64,000 nt of DNA from Paraburkholderia sp041321145. GTDB taxonomy: Bacteria; Pseudomonadota; Gammaproteobacteria; Burkholderiales; Burkholderiaceae. How positions within the stretch are numbered: the first letter of the stretch is position 1; every line of letters begins with the position of its first letter. The notes beneath the pieces were generated by a model. It worked only from the letters and a program-made list of their open reading frames with translations. It was not told the origin of the DNA and made no database searches. The DNA is taken from positions 372,001 to 436,000 of the forward strand of contig NZ_JBGGWA010000006.1 in NCBI RefSeq assembly GCF_041321145.1, in the 5' to 3' direction. This document shows positions 35,853 to 44,858 of the stretch, in pieces. The position numbers were made by a program, and so were the translations under genes.

Positions 35853-37070
35853 ATGAATCGCAACATCGCTATGACCCGGATCGCCTGCGCGATCGCCGCC
35901 TTGGCCAGCGCGCCTGCCTTCGCCCAAAGCAGCGTCACGCTGTACGGCATCGTGGATGCGGGTATCGGCTATCAAAGCAGCCAGACGTCCCTCGGCTCGA
36001 CTTCGGGCGGTAAATCCGCCGTCAAGATGATCAACGGCGTATGGGCGGGCAGCCGCTTCGGCCTGAAGGGCGCGGAAGATCTCGGGGGCGGTACCAAGGC
36101 CGTCTTCCAGTTGGAGTCCGGTTTCAATTCCACCACCGGCGCGCAGCAGTACACGAACGCGCTGTTCGGCCGCCAGGCATGGGTGGGCGTGACGAATTCG
36201 ACCTACGGTACGTTCACCGCTGGCCGTCAATACACGGCGTACTATTCGCTGCTCTCGCCGTATAGCCCGACGACGTGGCTCACCGGCTACTACGGCGCGC
36301 ACCCGGGCGACGTCGACGCGCTCGACACGATCTACCGCGCGAACAATTCACTGGTCTATACATCGCCGAAACTGTACGGCTTCACGTTCAGCGGTTCATA
36401 TTCACTGGGCGGCGTGCCGGGCAGCCTGAACCGCGGCTCGACGTGGAGCGGCGCGGTTCAGTATCTCAACGGCCCGGTTGGCGTCGCGGTCGGCTTCATG
36501 CGTATCAACAATTCGACGCTGGGTGGCGGCGCGTACGGCGCGGATTCGACCGTGTCGAACAACGGCGCGCAACCGGGCGTGTCGGCGGTGACCAACGGCT
36601 ATCAGACGGCGCAGGCGCAGCAGCGCTTCGCGGTGACCGGCGGCTACAACTTCGGCAACGGCTGGGACGTGTCGGCCGCCTACTCGAACGTGCAGTACAT
36701 TCCGGGTGTAGGCTCGAGCTTCCGCGATACGGCGATCTTCAACACGGCCGGCGTCGTGCTGCACTGGAAGCCGACGGTTGCATGGGACTTCGCGACGGGC
36801 TATAGCTACACGCGCGCAACGAAGGCAAACGGCATCACGAGTTCGGCGCAGTACCAGCAGGTCAACCTGTCCGAGTACTATGCACTGTCGAAGCGCACCG
36901 GCCTCTATGCATTGCAGGCGTTCCAGCGCACCAACGGCAATACGCTCGGCACGGCCGGTTCGGGCCACATCATCACCGCTACGGCAACGATCGGCGATGG
37001 CTTCCAGAGCGCACCGTCGTCGTCGCGCAGCCAGTTCGCTGCCGGCGTAGGCATCGTGCACCGCTTCTAG
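35853..37070 (+). CDS. Outer-membrane porin (general diffusion, trimeric type)
   Basis: A 405-residue Gram-negative porin of the betaproteobacterial OmpC-like family. A signal peptide ends in APAFA at about residue 24. The mature protein begins QSSVTLYGIVDAG, the family hallmark, and ends in phenylalanine (VGIVHRF), as needed for outer-membrane assembly. Repeated amphipathic strands fill the rest. The ATG at 35853 follows GGAGAG. The MFS importer starts 87 bases downstream, so porin and importer may serve the same acid. A strong hairpin lies between them. Confidence 0.92.
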   Translation: MNRNIAMTRIACAIAALASAPAFAQSSVTLYGIVDAGIGYQSSQTSLGSTSGGKSAVKMINGVWAGSRFGLKGAEDLGGGTKAVFQLESGFNSTTGAQQYTNALFGRQAWVGVTNSTYGTFTAGRQYTAYYSLLSPYSPTTWLTGYYGAHPGDVDALDTIYRANNSLVYTSPKLYGFTFSGSYSLGGVPGSLNRGSTWSGAVQYLNGPVGVAVGFMRINNSTLGGGAYGADSTVSNNGAQPGVSAVTNGYQTAQAQQRFAVTGGYNFGNGWDVSAAYSNVQYIPGVGSSFRDTAIFNTAGVVLHWKPTVAWDFATGYSYTRATKANGITSSAQYQQVNLSEYYALSKRTGLYALQAFQRTNGNTLGTAGSGHIITATATIGDGFQSAPSSSRSQFAAGVGIVHRF

Positions 37071-37093
37071 GCGGCACACGATCGTAAAAGAAC

Positions 37094-37132
37094 GGAAGGC
37101 TCGCGACGGCGAGCCGTGACGGCCAGCCTTCC
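37094..37132 (+). terminator. Hairpin terminator after the porin
   Basis: GGAAGGCT and AGCCTTCC arms enclose an inner GGCTCGC/GCGAGCC pairing alternative, 23 bases after the porin stop. The next bases, CGTATTCT, are only moderately T-rich, so termination may be partial and allow some readthrough into the MFS gene. Confidence 0.55.
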
Positions 37133-37157
37133 CGTATTCTGCAGTCAGGAGACCATC

Positions 37158-38516
37158 ATGAGCCGCAGCACCGCCGTGAACGTTCAAACGTTTATCAACG
37201 AACATCCCTTCTCGCCGTTCCAGTGGCTCATCTTTTTCATGTGTTTCATCGTCGTCCTGCTAGACGGTTTTGACACGGCCGCGATCGGCTTCATTGCGCC
37301 TTCGTTGATCGCCGAATGGGGCATCACGCGACCGGCGCTCGCGCCGGTGCTCAGCGCGGCGCTGTTCGGGCTGGCGTGCGGTGCGCTCGGCTCAGGACCG
37401 CTGTCCGACCGGCTCGGGCGCCGGTCGATGCTGCTCGGCTCGGTGCTGCTGTTCGGCGTGGCATGCCTCGGCTCAGCGTTCTCGAACAGCATCGGACATC
37501 TGACGATATTGCGTTTCATCACCGGCGTCGGCCTCGGTGCGGCCATGCCGAACGCCGTGACGATGATGGGCGAGTACTGCCCTGATCGCCGCCGCGCGAC
37601 CGTGATCAATCTGATGTTCTGCGGCTTTCCGCTGGGCGCGGCGTTCGGTGGCTTTCTCGCCGCGTGGATGATTCCGCACTTCGGCTGGCGCAGCGTGCTG
37701 CTGCTCGGCGGCATCACACCGCTGCTGCTGATGGTCGTGCTGCTGTTGAAAATGCCGGAGTCGGTCCGCTACATGGTGGCCAACAGCCAGCCGGTCGAAC
37801 GGATTCGTGCCGCATTGGCGCGCATTTCGAGCGAAGCGGCGCAGGCCGGCAGCTTCGTCATGACCGAATCAGCGCCGCAAACCGGCGGCAAGGGCATGGG
37901 CGTGGTGCTGTCGCGTTCGTACATCATCGGTTCGGTGATGCTGTGGATTGCCTACTTCATGGGCCTCGTGATCTTCTACGCATCGATCAACTGGATGCCG
38001 ATCCTGCTGAAGGACGCCGGACTCACGCCGCAACGCGCGACGCTGATTTCCGCGCTGTTCCCGCTCGGCGGTGTGGGCGCCGTGCTGTGCGGCATGCTGA
38101 TGGACCGCTTCAACGCGAACCGCATCATTGCGGCCTGCTATGCGCTGACTGCGGTGAGCGTGTACTTCATCGGCCAGGCGGTCGGCAATGTCGGCGCGCT
38201 GGTGTTCATCGTGTTCGTCGCGGGCGTGCTGATGAATACCGCGCAATCGTCGATGCCCGCGCTGGCCGCGACGTTTTACCCTACCGAGGGACGCGGTACG
38301 GGCGTGGCGTGGATGCTGGGCATCGGGCGCTTTGGCGGGATCGCGGGATCGTTTCTCGTGGCCGAACTGACACGCCGCCACTTCACGTTTGCCGGCATCT
38401 TCGCGATGGTCGCGGTGGCGGGTCTGATTTCGTGCGTGGCCCTGCTGATCAAGCAGGCGGCACGGCCGCATGGGGCGACGGCGACCGGGCCCAAAGCGGA
38501 GTCGTTTGGGCACTGA
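37158..38516 (+). CDS. MFS transporter, aromatic acid:H+ symporter family
   Basis: A 452-residue major facilitator with twelve hydrophobic segments. It carries LDGFDTAAIGF in the first segment, the aspartate-bearing signature of the AAHS group (PcaK, MhpT, BenK), and the GPLSDRLGRRS loop 2-3 motif. It probably imports an aromatic or related carboxylic acid with protons. The ATG at 37158 follows AGGAG; a frame open from 37116 is not supported. It follows the porin and is the last gene of the rightward run begun by dmlA. Confidence 0.9.
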   Translation: MSRSTAVNVQTFINEHPFSPFQWLIFFMCFIVVLLDGFDTAAIGFIAPSLIAEWGITRPALAPVLSAALFGLACGALGSGPLSDRLGRRSMLLGSVLLFGVACLGSAFSNSIGHLTILRFITGVGLGAAMPNAVTMMGEYCPDRRRATVINLMFCGFPLGAAFGGFLAAWMIPHFGWRSVLLLGGITPLLLMVVLLLKMPESVRYMVANSQPVERIRAALARISSEAAQAGSFVMTESAPQTGGKGMGVVLSRSYIIGSVMLWIAYFMGLVIFYASINWMPILLKDAGLTPQRATLISALFPLGGVGAVLCGMLMDRFNANRIIAACYALTAVSVYFIGQAVGNVGALVFIVFVAGVLMNTAQSSMPALAATFYPTEGRGTGVAWMLGIGRFGGIAGSFLVAELTRRHFTFAGIFAMVAVAGLISCVALLIKQAARPHGATATGPKAESFGH

Positions 38517-38597
38517 GTTGGCGGCGGGAGCGGTCGCTTAGCCCTTGTGACCCAAACAGGGCTACACTCGAAACGGGATATATCCCGGAGCAATATC

Positions 38598-38918
38598 ATG
38601 ACCAATTCCGACCCCAAAAGCACTTTTCGTGGTCTTCCCTTGACGCCAGAGCAAGACGCAGAAGTCAGGCACTACATAAAGAAGAAAGAGCAGCATGGCG
38701 CGCCGTGGAACACACCAGAGTTAGCGGACATGCTTCGAGACATGCTGGAGCCTCCGGATAACGACGACGGAGAACTCGACGCCACCCTCGATGAAGCGAT
38801 GGCGGCCACAGAACGCGCGACTGCTTCCATCGTCGACGAGGCCATGGATCCTATTGAAGCGTGCGAGGAACGGCATGCGGCCATGGAAACCGAGGGTATG
38901 AAGGGACCCAAGCGTTGA
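38598..38918 (+). CDS. Hypothetical small protein
   Basis: A 106-residue soluble protein I do not recognise. It begins MTNSDPKSTFRGLPLTPEQD, a lysine-rich stretch (YIKKKEQHG) follows at about residues 28-36, and the middle is rich in Asp and Glu (PPDNDDGELDATLDEAM). A long helix is likely from residue 60 to the end. No cysteines, signal peptide or membrane segment are present. The CCCGGAG ribosome site before the ATG at 38598 and normal codon use support expression. It stands between the MFS gene and the convergent Ap4A-phosphorylase-like gene. Confidence 0.6.
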   Translation: MTNSDPKSTFRGLPLTPEQDAEVRHYIKKKEQHGAPWNTPELADMLRDMLEPPDNDDGELDATLDEAMAATERATASIVDEAMDPIEACEERHAAMETEGMKGPKR

Positions 38919-38954
38919 AACTGGGAGAGTGCGCGCCGCTGGTTCAGATGGGCC

Positions 38955-39875
38955 CTATTGACCCACGGCGGCAGGGATCGCGACGCGTTGCAACACGGAC
39001 ATCGGACCGAGCCTTTTGACGATTTCCATCTGTGCTGCGTCACGCACGAAAAGCGATCCGGCAAACCCCAGCGCATTCACTGAAATGCCCTCGACGCATT
39101 CCGAATACCTTGGAACGAGCAGCATCCATCGGCGGGTGACAAGCAGGTTGTACGGTGCCGACTGATGCAATTCGCCATTCACCTCGATCGCTCGCAGGCC
39201 AGTCGCTTCGAGCAACGCATGGTAGCAATCGAACGCGGCGTGCGCTGCATGCCGCGAGGCGGCGGGAGCGAGTTCCAGACGGGCGAACGCGTGCAGAAAA
39301 GGCAGCCCTGGTTCAGTGCCGATCGAACCTTCCATACACCCGGGGCAAAGAATGGATTCAATGGGGAGCGGTGGACCTGATGCTCCGAGCGGCAGCGGGA
39401 TAATCTGCAGATGCTTGTGGCGTTGACTCGCGCCAGCTTGCGCGCCGCCATTGTAGAACCCGAGGCCGTCGAACTCGGCCATGCAGGCGGTCAATGCAAC
39501 AAAGTCCGCGAACTCGAGCAGCGCTTCCTGCGGTTTGAAGCAACGAGTGACGATCAGGAGATGATGGTCGATGACGTTGAACTTGTTGAGCAACGCGATG
39601 TGAGTGTCGGACAGATCGGCTACAAAGAGGTCGAGGTCGTAAGGAAGGAACGGATTCACAGCGCTGCACGCCCCCGCCTCGACCTTGCGCGCCTGTCGGG
39701 TTTCCTCCTTGCGCGCGAGGCTGGAGACCTGGCGGACGAGAAAGCGTATGCCGCGTTCTTCAAGCAGCGTCTGGATTGTCTCGATCGGCCGCAGTGCGCC
39801 ACGACGCAGCGCATGCTCGGTCTGACGCAGAATGGCCGGCCACAGGCTGCCGGGCTGCAGACGTAAAGGTTCCAT
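38955..39875 (-). CDS. ATP adenylyltransferase (Ap4A phosphorylase-like, HIT-related)
   Basis: A 306-residue protein of the ATP adenylyltransferase / diadenosine tetraphosphate phosphorylase (Apa2-like) group. The HIT-like catalytic stretch GASQRHKHLQIIPL supplies the H-x-H-x-Q pattern. Family stretches NPFLPYDLDLFVADLSDTHIALLNKFNVIDHHLLIVT region and a C-terminal adenylyltransferase domain surround it. The reaction is phosphorolysis of Ap4A to ATP and ADP. The ATG at 39875 gives MEPLRLQPGSLW; the frame open to 40076 is noise. It ends a leftward pair with an adenosine-specific-kinase family gene 44 bases upstream. Confidence 0.85.
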   Translation of the reverse strand: MEPLRLQPGSLWPAILRQTEHALRRGALRPIETIQTLLEERGIRFLVRQVSSLARKEETRQARKVEAGACSAVNPFLPYDLDLFVADLSDTHIALLNKFNVIDHHLLIVTRCFKPQEALLEFADFVALTACMAEFDGLGFYNGGAQAGASQRHKHLQIIPLPLGASGPPLPIESILCPGCMEGSIGTEPGLPFLHAFARLELAPAASRHAAHAAFDCYHALLEATGLRAIEVNGELHQSAPYNLLVTRRWMLLVPRYSECVEGISVNALGFAGSLFVRDAAQMEIVKRLGPMSVLQRVAIPAAVGQ

Positions 39876-39918
39876 GAGTTCGATGGGCCGGCAGGTCGCG
39901 CGAGGAGAGCAACCGCGC

Positions 39919-40404
39919 CTACGCTTTGTAACCGATAGCGCGTAACAGATCCTTACGCCATTGAACGTCCTCCTCGTTTTCCACGCCGAGCGGCGGCAAC
40001 CCGTCAACCACACCCAGGATGCCGCGCCCCTGCTCTGTCTCGGCAACCAGAATCTGCGTGGGATTCGCCGTCGCACAGAATATCCGGCATACCTCCGGCA
40101 CAGCTTTTATCGCATTCAGAACATTGACGGGGTAAAAGCCATCGCCGAGAAAAATCACGAAGCTGTGGCCCGCGCCGATGGCCGTGGCATTCTGGCACGC
40201 CAACTCGACCAGCTTGGCGTCGGTGCCAGACCGGCGCACAAGGCGCTTACCCGACGCTTCGCAAAAGGCCAAACCAAACTTGATACCCGGAACGGTGCCG
40301 ACCATTGCCTCGTGCAGATCCTCGACAGACTTGATGAAGTGGCTTTGCCCGAGGATGAAGTTCGTCTCTTCAGGTTTGACGATTGTTACCGTAAGCAGTT
40401 GCAT
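39919..40404 (-). CDS. Adenosine-specific kinase family protein
   Basis: A 161-residue protein of the adenosine-specific kinase family (COG1839, PF04008). It starts MQLLTVTIVKPEETNFILGQ and contains the conserved FGLAFCEASGKRLVRRSGTD and GAGHSFVIFLGDGFYPVNVL stretches. The family is known from archaeal structures and its role in bacteria is poorly defined; the name may overstate what is proven. The ATG at 40404 follows GAGGT, and the longer frame to 40560 is not supported. It is 44 bases upstream of the Ap4A-phosphorylase-like gene, and the two probably form one transcript. Confidence 0.85.
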   Translation of the reverse strand: MQLLTVTIVKPEETNFILGQSHFIKSVEDLHEAMVGTVPGIKFGLAFCEASGKRLVRRSGTDAKLVELACQNATAIGAGHSFVIFLGDGFYPVNVLNAIKAVPEVCRIFCATANPTQILVAETEQGRGILGVVDGLPPLGVENEEDVQWRKDLLRAIGYKA

Positions 40405-40641
40405 ATCGGACCTCGCTCTGTGCCGCCAGGAACACCGGGGGAGAGGCGGTTTTCGCCAGCAGGCGGATGTCAGTTCATTGCATTTCGCCGGATGGCGACC
40501 GCCTTCGCCATAATCAAGCCTAGTACGAACCGGAGACGCATGCCCGTGCATTTTCTGCACTAGAATGGATTTTCACAGTACCGGACAGTGCTGGTGAATC
40601 GTACCAGGCCAGCCTGCTGGATTTGTGTTGGAGAAGTGCAC

Positions 40642-40806
40642 ATGCCAACGTACCAATATCGTTGCGAGAAGTGTGGCTACTTGTTTGAGCAGGCTGAACA
40701 TCTCGCTGAACACGAGAGCGCTCATCCGCGTTGCCCGAAGTGCGGAAGCGAAACGTGTCAGCACGTACCGACGCCATTTATCGCCAAGACGTCAAGAAAA
40801 AGCTGA
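40642..40806 (+). CDS. FmdB-type zinc ribbon protein
   Basis: A 54-residue protein of the FmdB/CxxC regulatory family. It begins MPTYQYRCEKCGYLFE and has a second CPKCG knuckle, so four cysteines can bind one zinc. A basic tail follows (IAKTSRKS). The ATG at 40642 follows GGAGAAG; an in-frame ATG at 40588 is not supported. It is divergent from the adenosine-specific-kinase gene across about 237 bases. The function of these proteins is not established. The 206 bases that follow, up to the beta-galactosidase stop, hold nothing I recognise. Confidence 0.85.
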   Translation: MPTYQYRCEKCGYLFEQAEHLAEHESAHPRCPKCGSETCQHVPTPFIAKTSRKS

Positions 40807-41012
40807 GCGCGAGTGAAATAGCGTCGCGCCCCACATGAGGCCCGATCAGGCCAGCATGGCGTTCACATCGAACTGTGCAAACCAACGGAAATCGCAGACA
40901 TCCACGCAGTAGTGCCTGCGATCCGCACGGATATTTCGCTGCTTGAGTACTTTAGCGTTTGCGAAACGCATCCAGCGACGTCAACGCGTGGCCGTCCTGT
41001 TGACGCAAGGGT

Positions 41013-42977
41013 CTACGCGTCCCGCCACGCGCAGACATCGCCGGTTTTCAGTTGCGGATGCCCAAGCACAAAGGTCGCATTGGCCGCTGCGGGAACGTGC
41101 ACTTGCTCAGGGCCAAAGTTGAATGCGAAGGTCAGATCGCCGCGCCGGCGAATGCGCAAGCCGTCAGCCAGCAGGTGTGTCTTAATGCCGGCGTCCTTCG
41201 CCGCCTGCTGCAAAGCCGCACGATGCAACGCGTGCGACAACCAACCCGCCACGTAGCGAACCCGTCCGTGAATGAGAACTGCCGGCCATGCGTCGTTGAA
41301 CTGTGCGTCGACGGTCGTCTCGCCGTTGGCGCGAACATGCTCGCGCCAACGCATCGCTACACCATGCGTGCCTTCGATCGAAAGCGCGGGCATGAGCGTC
41401 GGCCGCAACGTTTCGACCTCGAGCACCTGCATCGGCAGAACGCGTTGCAAAGCGCCCGGCGGCAGGTTCGACGGGATCGCGAATGCCGTTGTCTTCGAAC
41501 CGCTCCGCGGACCGAAAACCCATTGCGCCGAACTCATTTCGATCTGATCGACCAATGCGTCGTCGATCACCGCCATGCTCGGCACAACTACGAGTCGGTA
41601 CTGCGACAGATCGGCCTTGCTCGAAACGATGTCGACATCGAGGCCGAGTTCGCGCAACGCCTCGTAGTAGTCGAACACCAGCGTCTGATAGTCGAAGGTT
41701 TTGCCGTGACGTTGAATCTCGAACATCCACTGCGTCTCGTAGTCGAACACGACCGCGGTGGCCGCGCGCGCGGGCGCGCCGAGGCCGGACAGCGCGGCGG
41801 ACGAGGCGATTTCGCGCGCGGCCTGCTGCACTTCGAGGCCACCCGGCGACAGTTCGTTATTCGGCAGATTCAAGCCGGAATGCATCTGCTCCTGCGCATA
41901 CGGACACTGGCGCCAGCGGAAATACGACACCAGTTCCGCGCCGTGCGCGAACGCCTCGTAAGCCCACAGCCTCACCATGCCCTGCGCCGGCACCGGATTC
42001 CACGGCGCCCAGTTCACCGGTCCCGCTTGCTGCTCCATCACCCAGAATCGCCCGCGGCCGATCGCGCGATAGCGGTCGTGATCGAATGCGGAGACGTCGG
42101 GATGCGCGGTGCGTGCGTAGCGCGCCTTCTGCTCTTCAGGCAGCGCGATCGATTCGGTGCGTGCAATCGGATAGCTGTCCCACGCGGCCACGTCGAGCGC
42201 GTTGTCTTCGGCAAAGCGGTAGTGATCGAAGGTCGTGAAAAAGCCCATGAAGTTATGCAGCAGGTCCGCCTCGGGCGCGTGCTGACGCAACACTTCGATC
42301 TGCTCGCGATGGAAGCTCGCCACCTCATCCGACATGAAGCGGCGGAAATCGAGCAGATGAATCGGATTGGCATCCGTGGGCGTGAGGTTCGGCAAGCCGA
42401 TCGCCTCGAACGAGGGGTACTCCATGCTCCAGAACACGTTGCCCCACACGTCGTTCAGCACATCGACGCTTTCATAGCGACGCTGCAGCCACGTCTGAAA
42501 ACGCGTCAGTGCGGCGCTCGAATAGCTCGGCACGGTCTCGTGACAGCCAAGCTCGTTATCAGTCTGCCACGCGACGATAGACGGATGCCGTCCATAGCGC
42601 GCCCCCATCGCCGCGACAATGCGCACACATTCACGCCGATATATCTCGCTGGAAATATCGTAATGGCGACGCGAGCCGAAGTTCCACCGCGTGCCGTCCG
42701 CACGCACCGGCAACACGTCCGGATGCGTGTCGATCAGCCACTTAGGCGGCGACGCGGTCGGTGTGCCCAGCACGAGTTTCAGTCCGGCAACCGCCAGCGT
42801 CTCGACGGCCTCGTCGAGCCATGCCCAGGCGAATTCGCCGGCACGTGGCTCCATCCGGCTCCACGCGAATTCCGCGATCCGCACGTGCGTAATGCCGAGT
42901 TCGACCATACGCTTTGCGTCGTCGGCCCACATCGAACGCGGCCATTGTTCCGGGTAATAACAAACACCAAGTTGCAT
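41013..42977 (-). CDS. GH42 beta-galactosidase
   Basis: A 654-residue glycoside hydrolase family 42 enzyme. The acid/base glutamate is E142 in QTDNELGCH, and the nucleophile is E315 in FWVMEQQAGP. The TIM barrel is followed by a trimerisation (GATase-like) domain, residues about 385-590, and a small C-terminal beta domain. No signal peptide, so it is intracellular and acts on galactosides imported by the ABC system upstream. The ATG at 42977 gives the family-like MQLGVCYYPEQWP. It is the last gene of the LacI-controlled unit. Confidence 0.93.
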   Translation of the reverse strand: MQLGVCYYPEQWPRSMWADDAKRMVELGITHVRIAEFAWSRMEPRAGEFAWAWLDEAVETLAVAGLKLVLGTPTASPPKWLIDTHPDVLPVRADGTRWNFGSRRHYDISSEIYRRECVRIVAAMGARYGRHPSIVAWQTDNELGCHETVPSYSSAALTRFQTWLQRRYESVDVLNDVWGNVFWSMEYPSFEAIGLPNLTPTDANPIHLLDFRRFMSDEVASFHREQIEVLRQHAPEADLLHNFMGFFTTFDHYRFAEDNALDVAAWDSYPIARTESIALPEEQKARYARTAHPDVSAFDHDRYRAIGRGRFWVMEQQAGPVNWAPWNPVPAQGMVRLWAYEAFAHGAELVSYFRWRQCPYAQEQMHSGLNLPNNELSPGGLEVQQAAREIASSAALSGLGAPARAATAVVFDYETQWMFEIQRHGKTFDYQTLVFDYYEALRELGLDVDIVSSKADLSQYRLVVVPSMAVIDDALVDQIEMSSAQWVFGPRSGSKTTAFAIPSNLPPGALQRVLPMQVLEVETLRPTLMPALSIEGTHGVAMRWREHVRANGETTVDAQFNDAWPAVLIHGRVRYVAGWLSHALHRAALQQAAKDAGIKTHLLADGLRIRRRGDLTFAFNFGPEQVHVPAAANATFVLGHPQLKTGDVCAWRDA

Positions 42978-43014
42978 GAGAACGTCTCTTTGGTTGATAG
43001 CGGCAAGCGGGCGA

Positions 43015-43866
43015 TCAGCCCTTGCTTGCACCGAAAGTCAGGCCGGCAACGAAATGCTTTTGCATGGCGAAGAACATCAGCACGGAGGGCAACGCGGCCA
43101 GCACCGAACCCGCGGCGACCAGATTCCACGCCGTGGTCCATTGGCCTTTGAGCGCGGCGACGCCCACGGTGATCGGCGCGGCCTCATCGCCTTGCGTGAG
43201 GCACAGCGCCCAGAAGTAGTCGTTCCAGACAAACGTGAAGACAAGGATGCCGAGCGCAGCGAGTGCGGGACGGATCAGCGGCAGCACAATGCGTAAATAG
43301 ATCGTCCATTCGCTCGCCCCTTCCACACGGGCAGCCTCGATCATCTCGAACGGCAACTGCTTGATGAAATTGCGCAGAAACAGCGTGCAAAAGCCGGTCT
43401 GAAACGACACGTGAAAAATCACCAGCGCCCACACGCTATTGAACAGGCCCACTTTCAGTGCCATGTCGCGTACCGGGATCATCAGGATTTGAATCGGTAC
43501 GAAGTTGCCGGCTACAAATGCGAACAGCACAGCGGTATTGCCCGGAAACCGGTAGGTGGCCAGAGCAAAACCCGCCATCGACGCCAGCACGATCGCGCCG
43601 ATCACCGACGGCACCGTGATCAGCACACTGTTGGCGAAGTAATGAAGCATCGGCGTTTGCGTGAGCGCCGTGCCGTAGTTTTCGATGAGCGCGAAATGCT
43701 TCGGCCAGCCCCAGTAGTCGCCTTGCGACAGTTCATCCGACGAGTGGATCGACGTGACGAGCACAGCCAGCATCGGCAAAAGCCAGATGATCAGCGCGAT
43801 TGGCAAAGACGCCTTATAGAGCGCGCGATTGAACGGTTTCCAGCGTTGGACGGGAAGCGGATACAT
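43015..43866 (-). CDS. Sugar ABC transporter permease, MalG/AraQ type
   Basis: A 283-residue carbohydrate ABC permease of the CUT1 family with six membrane segments. The EAA loop is near IEAARVEGASEWTIYLRIVLP. The ATG at 43866 follows AGGAG; the frame open to 44055 has no similarity. It lies 19 bases after the first permease stop and 37 bases before the GH42 gene, so all are probably one transcript. With its partner it forms the channel for a galactoside. Confidence 0.92.
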   Translation of the reverse strand: MYPLPVQRWKPFNRALYKASLPIALIIWLLPMLAVLVTSIHSSDELSQGDYWGWPKHFALIENYGTALTQTPMLHYFANSVLITVPSVIGAIVLASMAGFALATYRFPGNTAVLFAFVAGNFVPIQILMIPVRDMALKVGLFNSVWALVIFHVSFQTGFCTLFLRNFIKQLPFEMIEAARVEGASEWTIYLRIVLPLIRPALAALGILVFTFVWNDYFWALCLTQGDEAAPITVGVAALKGQWTTAWNLVAAGSVLAALPSVLMFFAMQKHFVAGLTFGASKG

Positions 43867-43885
43867 GACTCGTGACTCCTGGAAA

Positions 43886-44791
43886 TCAGCGTTCTTCGCG
43901 CAACATGCGGCGCAGATGGAACACGATGTAGGCAAGCATGATGGCGAACAGCACGACAGCAATCGCCGCCGAATAGCCTTCGCGGTAGTACTTGATGGCC
44001 TGGTCGTACATGTAATAGGCGAGCACGGTGGAACTGTCGAACGGACCGCCGCCACTCATCACCGCGATCAGGTCGAAGCTGCGCAGCGCGCCGATCACGG
44101 TCAGCACCACGGCCATGAACGTGGCGGGCCGCAACTGCGGAAGGATCACGTGCCACAGCAGATGCACGCCCTTCGCGCCCTCCATGCGCGCCGCCTCGAC
44201 CACCTCCGGATTGATACCTGTCAAACCGGTGAGATACAGCACCATGCAGAACGGCGTCTGCGGCCATAGCGCGGCGAAGATGATGCCGAACGTCACCGTA
44301 TGCGGATCGCCGAGCACAGGAATACCGTGACCGACGATCAGCCGCAGCAAGCCGAAGCCGGGATCGTAAAACCAGCTGAACACGAGGCCGACCACCACGC
44401 CCGAGAGCACGAATGGCGCAAAGAACAGCGACTTCACGATCCGCATGCCACGGATATGCTGGTTCAGATATAACGCGAACAGCAGGCCGAGCGGCGGCGC
44501 AAGCAGGAACAGCGCGAGCCAGATCAGGTTGTTCTTGAGCGCCGTATAGAACGTGTCCGAGTGGAACAACTCGATGTAGTTATCGAAGCCCGCGAACGTC
44601 TTCGGCGTCATTCCATCCCAGTGATAAAAGCTGAGCGAAATGCTGCTAATGATCGGGTAGACCACGCACAGACAAAACATCGCACAACCCGGCAACAGGA
44701 AGAAAAACGCGGCGCGGTGCTGATGACGGCGCGTCGTGGAGACGTGCCGGTGCTGAGCCGCGGGTAAGCGGCGCGCTGCGGAATGAGACAT
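43886..44791 (-). CDS. Sugar ABC transporter permease, MalF/LacF type
   Basis: A 301-residue CUT1 permease. A basic N-terminal tail (His/Arg-rich, residues 1-28) precedes six membrane segments, with the EAA loop near VVEAARMEGAKGVHLLWHVILP. Length is typical of UgpA/LacF-type subunits without the long MalF loop. It follows the binding-protein gene after 67 bases and pairs with the permease at 43015-43866. Confidence 0.92.
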   Translation of the reverse strand: MSHSAARRLPAAQHRHVSTTRRHQHRAAFFFLLPGCAMFCLCVVYPIISSISLSFYHWDGMTPKTFAGFDNYIELFHSDTFYTALKNNLIWLALFLLAPPLGLLFALYLNQHIRGMRIVKSLFFAPFVLSGVVVGLVFSWFYDPGFGLLRLIVGHGIPVLGDPHTVTFGIIFAALWPQTPFCMVLYLTGLTGINPEVVEAARMEGAKGVHLLWHVILPQLRPATFMAVVLTVIGALRSFDLIAVMSGGGPFDSSTVLAYYMYDQAIKYYREGYSAAIAVVLFAIMLAYIVFHLRRMLREER

Positions 44792-44858
44792 GATCGGGCC
44801 TCGTCAGGATTCGAAGGCGAGCGCCAGCTGTTTATGCCACTGGCGCTCCAGGGGCTTA

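Noticed and set aside
41052..43151. A 699-codon open frame opposite the GH42 beta-galactosidase
   Set aside because: Same high-GC antisense effect; the reverse strand has catalytic residues of GH42 while this frame has none.
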